Shown here piece after piece: positions 62,396 to 64,000 of a DNA stretch of 64,000 nucleotides. The first letter of the stretch is position 1, and every line of letters starts with the position of its first letter. The stretch is from Anaerolineaceae bacterium (GTDB taxonomy: Bacteria; Chloroflexota; Anaerolineae; Anaerolineales; Anaerolineaceae), in NCBI GenBank assembly GCA_012839565.1, contig DUMZ01000018.1:1-64000 (forward strand), given 5' to 3'. A program made the translations under genes and the position numbers. Below the pieces are notes generated by a model that saw only the letters and a list, made by a program, of their open reading frames with translations, searched no databases and was not told where the DNA came from.

Positions 62396-63469
62396 TTAAA
62401 TCGTGACTTTTCTGACGTATTCAGACGTTGCGGCAGCCAAAGTGGCGCCATAGCCGGGATAAAAGGCGACTTCATCGCCCAGTTCAAGGGGTGTGTGTGC
62501 GTCACTGACGTCCAAAATAGCATGGTCGCTTGAGCCACCCAGGACGATGATGCCTGGATCGACGGGTTCCAAGCCTTCAATGACGACATCTTGTCTGCCC
62601 AGGTTCAAAATAGCGCGCTTGCGGATACCGCGGTCTTCAAATTCGGGTTCGTTGCCAAACGCGTCCTGACCGGTATCGCCGATCGGCACAGAAGGTTTTT
62701 CCAAAAGTTCAATGATTTCGGCCACAGCCTGGATCGTGTCCTGGCGAGTGCCTTGCCACGGGCTTCGGTCAAGCACGTTGCGTCCCAGCACGATGGCTTC
62801 CCCTACCCTAAAGTGGTTGATTTCTTTGGGCATCTTGCCACTCGCCAAAAGGGGCAAACCGGAGCTGTTGCCACCGGAGAGCAAACCAAGTTCCAAACCC
62901 GTAACACGTCGGGCTTCATCCCGTACGTCGATCAGGATTTGCATATTCTCCACACTGGGAATAACGCCCCCATAACATGCCAGGTTCGCGCCCAAACCGA
63001 CCAGGTCAAGCCCGGGTAACAGGGCGGCTTCTTTGATAAGCGGTACTAAATTGTCAGGCCAAACACCTTCGCGCAAGTCGCCGACATCCACCATGATGAT
63101 CGGTTTGTGGACTTTGCCCAGTTTTACGGCAGCATCGGATAGTGCCTTTAAGGTCATTAGAGATGAATTAAGCGAGTATTCCGTGTGCATGACAACGTCT
63201 TCAGCCTGCTTTTGCGCGGGCATGCGCAGCAGAAGGCGCGGAACGCCGGGCAAATGTTCGCCAACAAGGCGCAAGTTGGGCACGCGCGAGTCGGCGATCA
63301 TATCCGCACCAGCTTCAATGAAAACACGTGCGACTTCCGGGTTTCCACGTAAAACCTTAGTTACCATAGCGATTTGAATACCATTATCGTGACACAATTT
63401 GGCAACACTCTGAGCGTTTTGTTTTATACGTTCAAGATAAATCTCTAGTCTGGGGCTTGTTTCAAACAT
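62396..63469 (-). CDS. orr: Ornithine racemase (alanine-racemase-fold PLP enzyme)
   Basis: PLP racemase of the YhfX/Orr type, 357 residues, matching clostridial ornithine racemase (about 355). The PLP lysine is in IAMVTKVLRGNPEVAR (about residue 38), and LSGGNSSGLPLL and FRVGEAIVLGRNVLD are typical. Family members also act on other amino acids, but the complete D-ornithine pathway at the other end of the window makes ornithine the likely substrate. It is separated from ord-oraE by about 58 kb, unlike the contiguous clostridial cluster. Confidence 0.85.
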   Translation of the reverse strand: MFETSPRLEIYLERIKQNAQSVAKLCHDNGIQIAMVTKVLRGNPEVARVFIEAGADMIADSRVPNLRLVGEHLPGVPRLLLRMPAQKQAEDVVMHTEYSLNSSLMTLKALSDAAVKLGKVHKPIIMVDVGDLREGVWPDNLVPLIKEAALLPGLDLVGLGANLACYGGVIPSVENMQILIDVRDEARRVTGLELGLLSGGNSSGLPLLASGKMPKEINHFRVGEAIVLGRNVLDRSPWQGTRQDTIQAVAEIIELLEKPSVPIGDTGQDAFGNEPEFEDRGIRKRAILNLGRQDVVIEGLEPVDPGIIVLGGSSDHAILDVSDAHTPLELGDEVAFYPGYGATLAAATSEYVRKVTI

Positions 63470-63857
63470 TTTTACTCCTTCAATTTATTAATCTGTGGGT
63501 TGTTATCCCTTTGAGGGTTGTTTTTATGTGACATTTCCCACCCTCTTACGTCCCCCTCCCAGGAGGGGGTGAATGGGCGTCGCTTTGCAGAATAGATTTT
63601 CTCCCAAGAGAGGGTAAATGGGCATTGACCTATAAACTGCTTTTTGCTAGATTGTGAAAGCCTTATTAAACTCAATGATGAAAACTTATTAACTTCTAAG
63701 TTTATAAACAAATTATGTAGATTGTTCCGTGGAATATTCCCCCCCTCCACGGGACTGCTTGCGTGCCGAGTGCTTTTCTCGGCTGGGGGATTAAAGGAGG
63801 TGGGATATTTAGGGGAGAATGTGTTTATAAGGAAAAATTGAGTATTTCCGTAAATTC
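63470..63857. other. Intergenic region with GC-rich degenerate repeats
   Basis: 388 bases without a believable gene. A 25-base unit, CTCCCAGGAGGGGGTGAATG plus GGCGT at 63556-63580, recurs at 63601-63625 with four G-to-A changes. A further C-run/G-run pair lies at about 63740-63800. The AT content and broken frames suggest repeat debris. Confidence 0.5.
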
Positions 63858-64000
63858 TCATAATTCTCCCCAATCCAATTCATGACCTATAATCTCTTCA
63901 ATCACTTGATTGATAGTTTCGCACACAGCATCAAAATGCCTATATACATCATGATTTGTAAACCGGAGCACACGAATACCTTGAGCATTCAAAAATTGTG
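63858..64000 (-). CDS. DUF559-type endonuclease-like protein (3' end, partial)
   Basis: The last 47 codons of a minus-strand gene entering from the right edge. The translation, QFLNAQGIRVLRFTNHDVYR and then HFDAVCETINQVIEE, matches the C-terminal part of DUF559 (very-short-patch-repair-like nuclease fold). It ends HELDWGEL. Too short for any statement on activity. Confidence 0.7.
   Translation of the reverse strand, partial: QFLNAQGIRVLRFTNHDVYRHFDAVCETINQVIEEIIGHELDWGEL

Noticed and set aside
62374..62589. N-terminal extension of the small charged protein
   Set aside because: It lies antisense-frame within orr; the ATG at 62373 has a strong AAGGAG site.
63472..63873. Minus-strand 133-residue open frame over the repeat region
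   Set aside because: It has no ribosome site, its codons run through the GC-rich repeats, and its end overlaps the DUF559 gene in another frame; it looks like chance.

Overview
The window looks like chromosomal DNA of a strictly anaerobic, amino-acid- and sugar-fermenting bacterium. The gene repertoire and style suggest Chloroflexota, class Anaerolineae: a fused pyrFE, a TldD/TldE pair, GPH and MalEFG sugar uptake, split ornithine fermentation genes, and several starts that look leaderless. The taxonomic call is an inference; no rRNA or other phylogenetic marker is present. I saw no tRNA or rRNA gene and no CRISPR array. All calls are from reading the sequence; no database search was run.

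Layout. 0-4 kb (minus): ornithine fermentation operon ord-ortA-ortB-oraS-oraE, with oraE cut by the window edge. 4.4-5.5 kb (plus): selD, itself a selenoprotein gene with an in-frame UGA at the catalytic position. 5.6-10.1 kb (minus): PIG-L deacetylase, lplA, alr, ugd. 10.4-11.1 kb: a secreted protein of unknown function. 11.5-16.1 kb (plus): a MarR regulator and a maltose-type ABC importer (malEFG) whose binding protein carries an extra starch-enzyme-like C-terminal domain. 16.3-17.4 kb: a GH25 muramidase-like protein. 17.9-20.7 kb (minus): tldD/tldE. 21-25.4 kb (plus): a Yip1-like protein, ABC ATPase, secreted CARDB-like protein and MacB/FtsX-type permease. 25.5-30.7 kb (minus): pyrimidine operon pyrC-pyrB-pyrFE-pyrD-pyrK. 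30.9-35.4 kb (plus): GPH symporter, esterase, PHP hydrolase, EamA permease. 35.5-39.1 kb: a PlsC-type acyltransferase, manC and rtcB.

39.5-45.7 kb is unlike the rest. It is a plasmid-style replication/partition module: a 726-residue putative initiator, an AAA ATPase, ParA and ParB. It has three copies of one perfect 16-bp palindrome (candidate parS). It also has five 33-bp repeats inside the initiator reading frame whose 18-bp core reappears, as the perfect consensus, in the non-coding DNA beyond parB (candidate iterons). I regard this as the most interesting part of the window.

45.7-50.1 kb (plus): an ABC-2 efflux system (two ATPases, one permease, one membrane-fusion lipoprotein), convergent with a LytTR regulator/DUF3021 pair. 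51.3-53.8 kb: a glycosyltransferase and an M29 aminopeptidase. 54-58.5 kb: a tightly packed two-component system, BaiN-type flavoprotein and tryptophanase. 58.7-62.4 kb: an MFS transporter, a zinc-ribbon/TM2 protein, a tyrosine recombinase and a small charged protein. 62.4-63.5 kb (minus): ornithine racemase, the entry enzyme for the pathway at the other end of the window. The right edge cuts a DUF559-type gene.

How the genes fit together. Orr makes D-ornithine; OraSE (adenosylcobalamin and PLP) makes 2,4-diaminopentanoate; Ord oxidises it to 2-amino-4-oxopentanoate; OrtAB cleaves that with CoA to acetyl-CoA and D-alanine, which Alr can racemise. Tryptophanase, the aminopeptidase and TldDE fit a life on peptides; MalEFG and the GPH carrier add carbohydrate uptake. 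A Sec-containing SelD implies a selenocysteine insertion machinery (selA, selB, selC) elsewhere in the genome.
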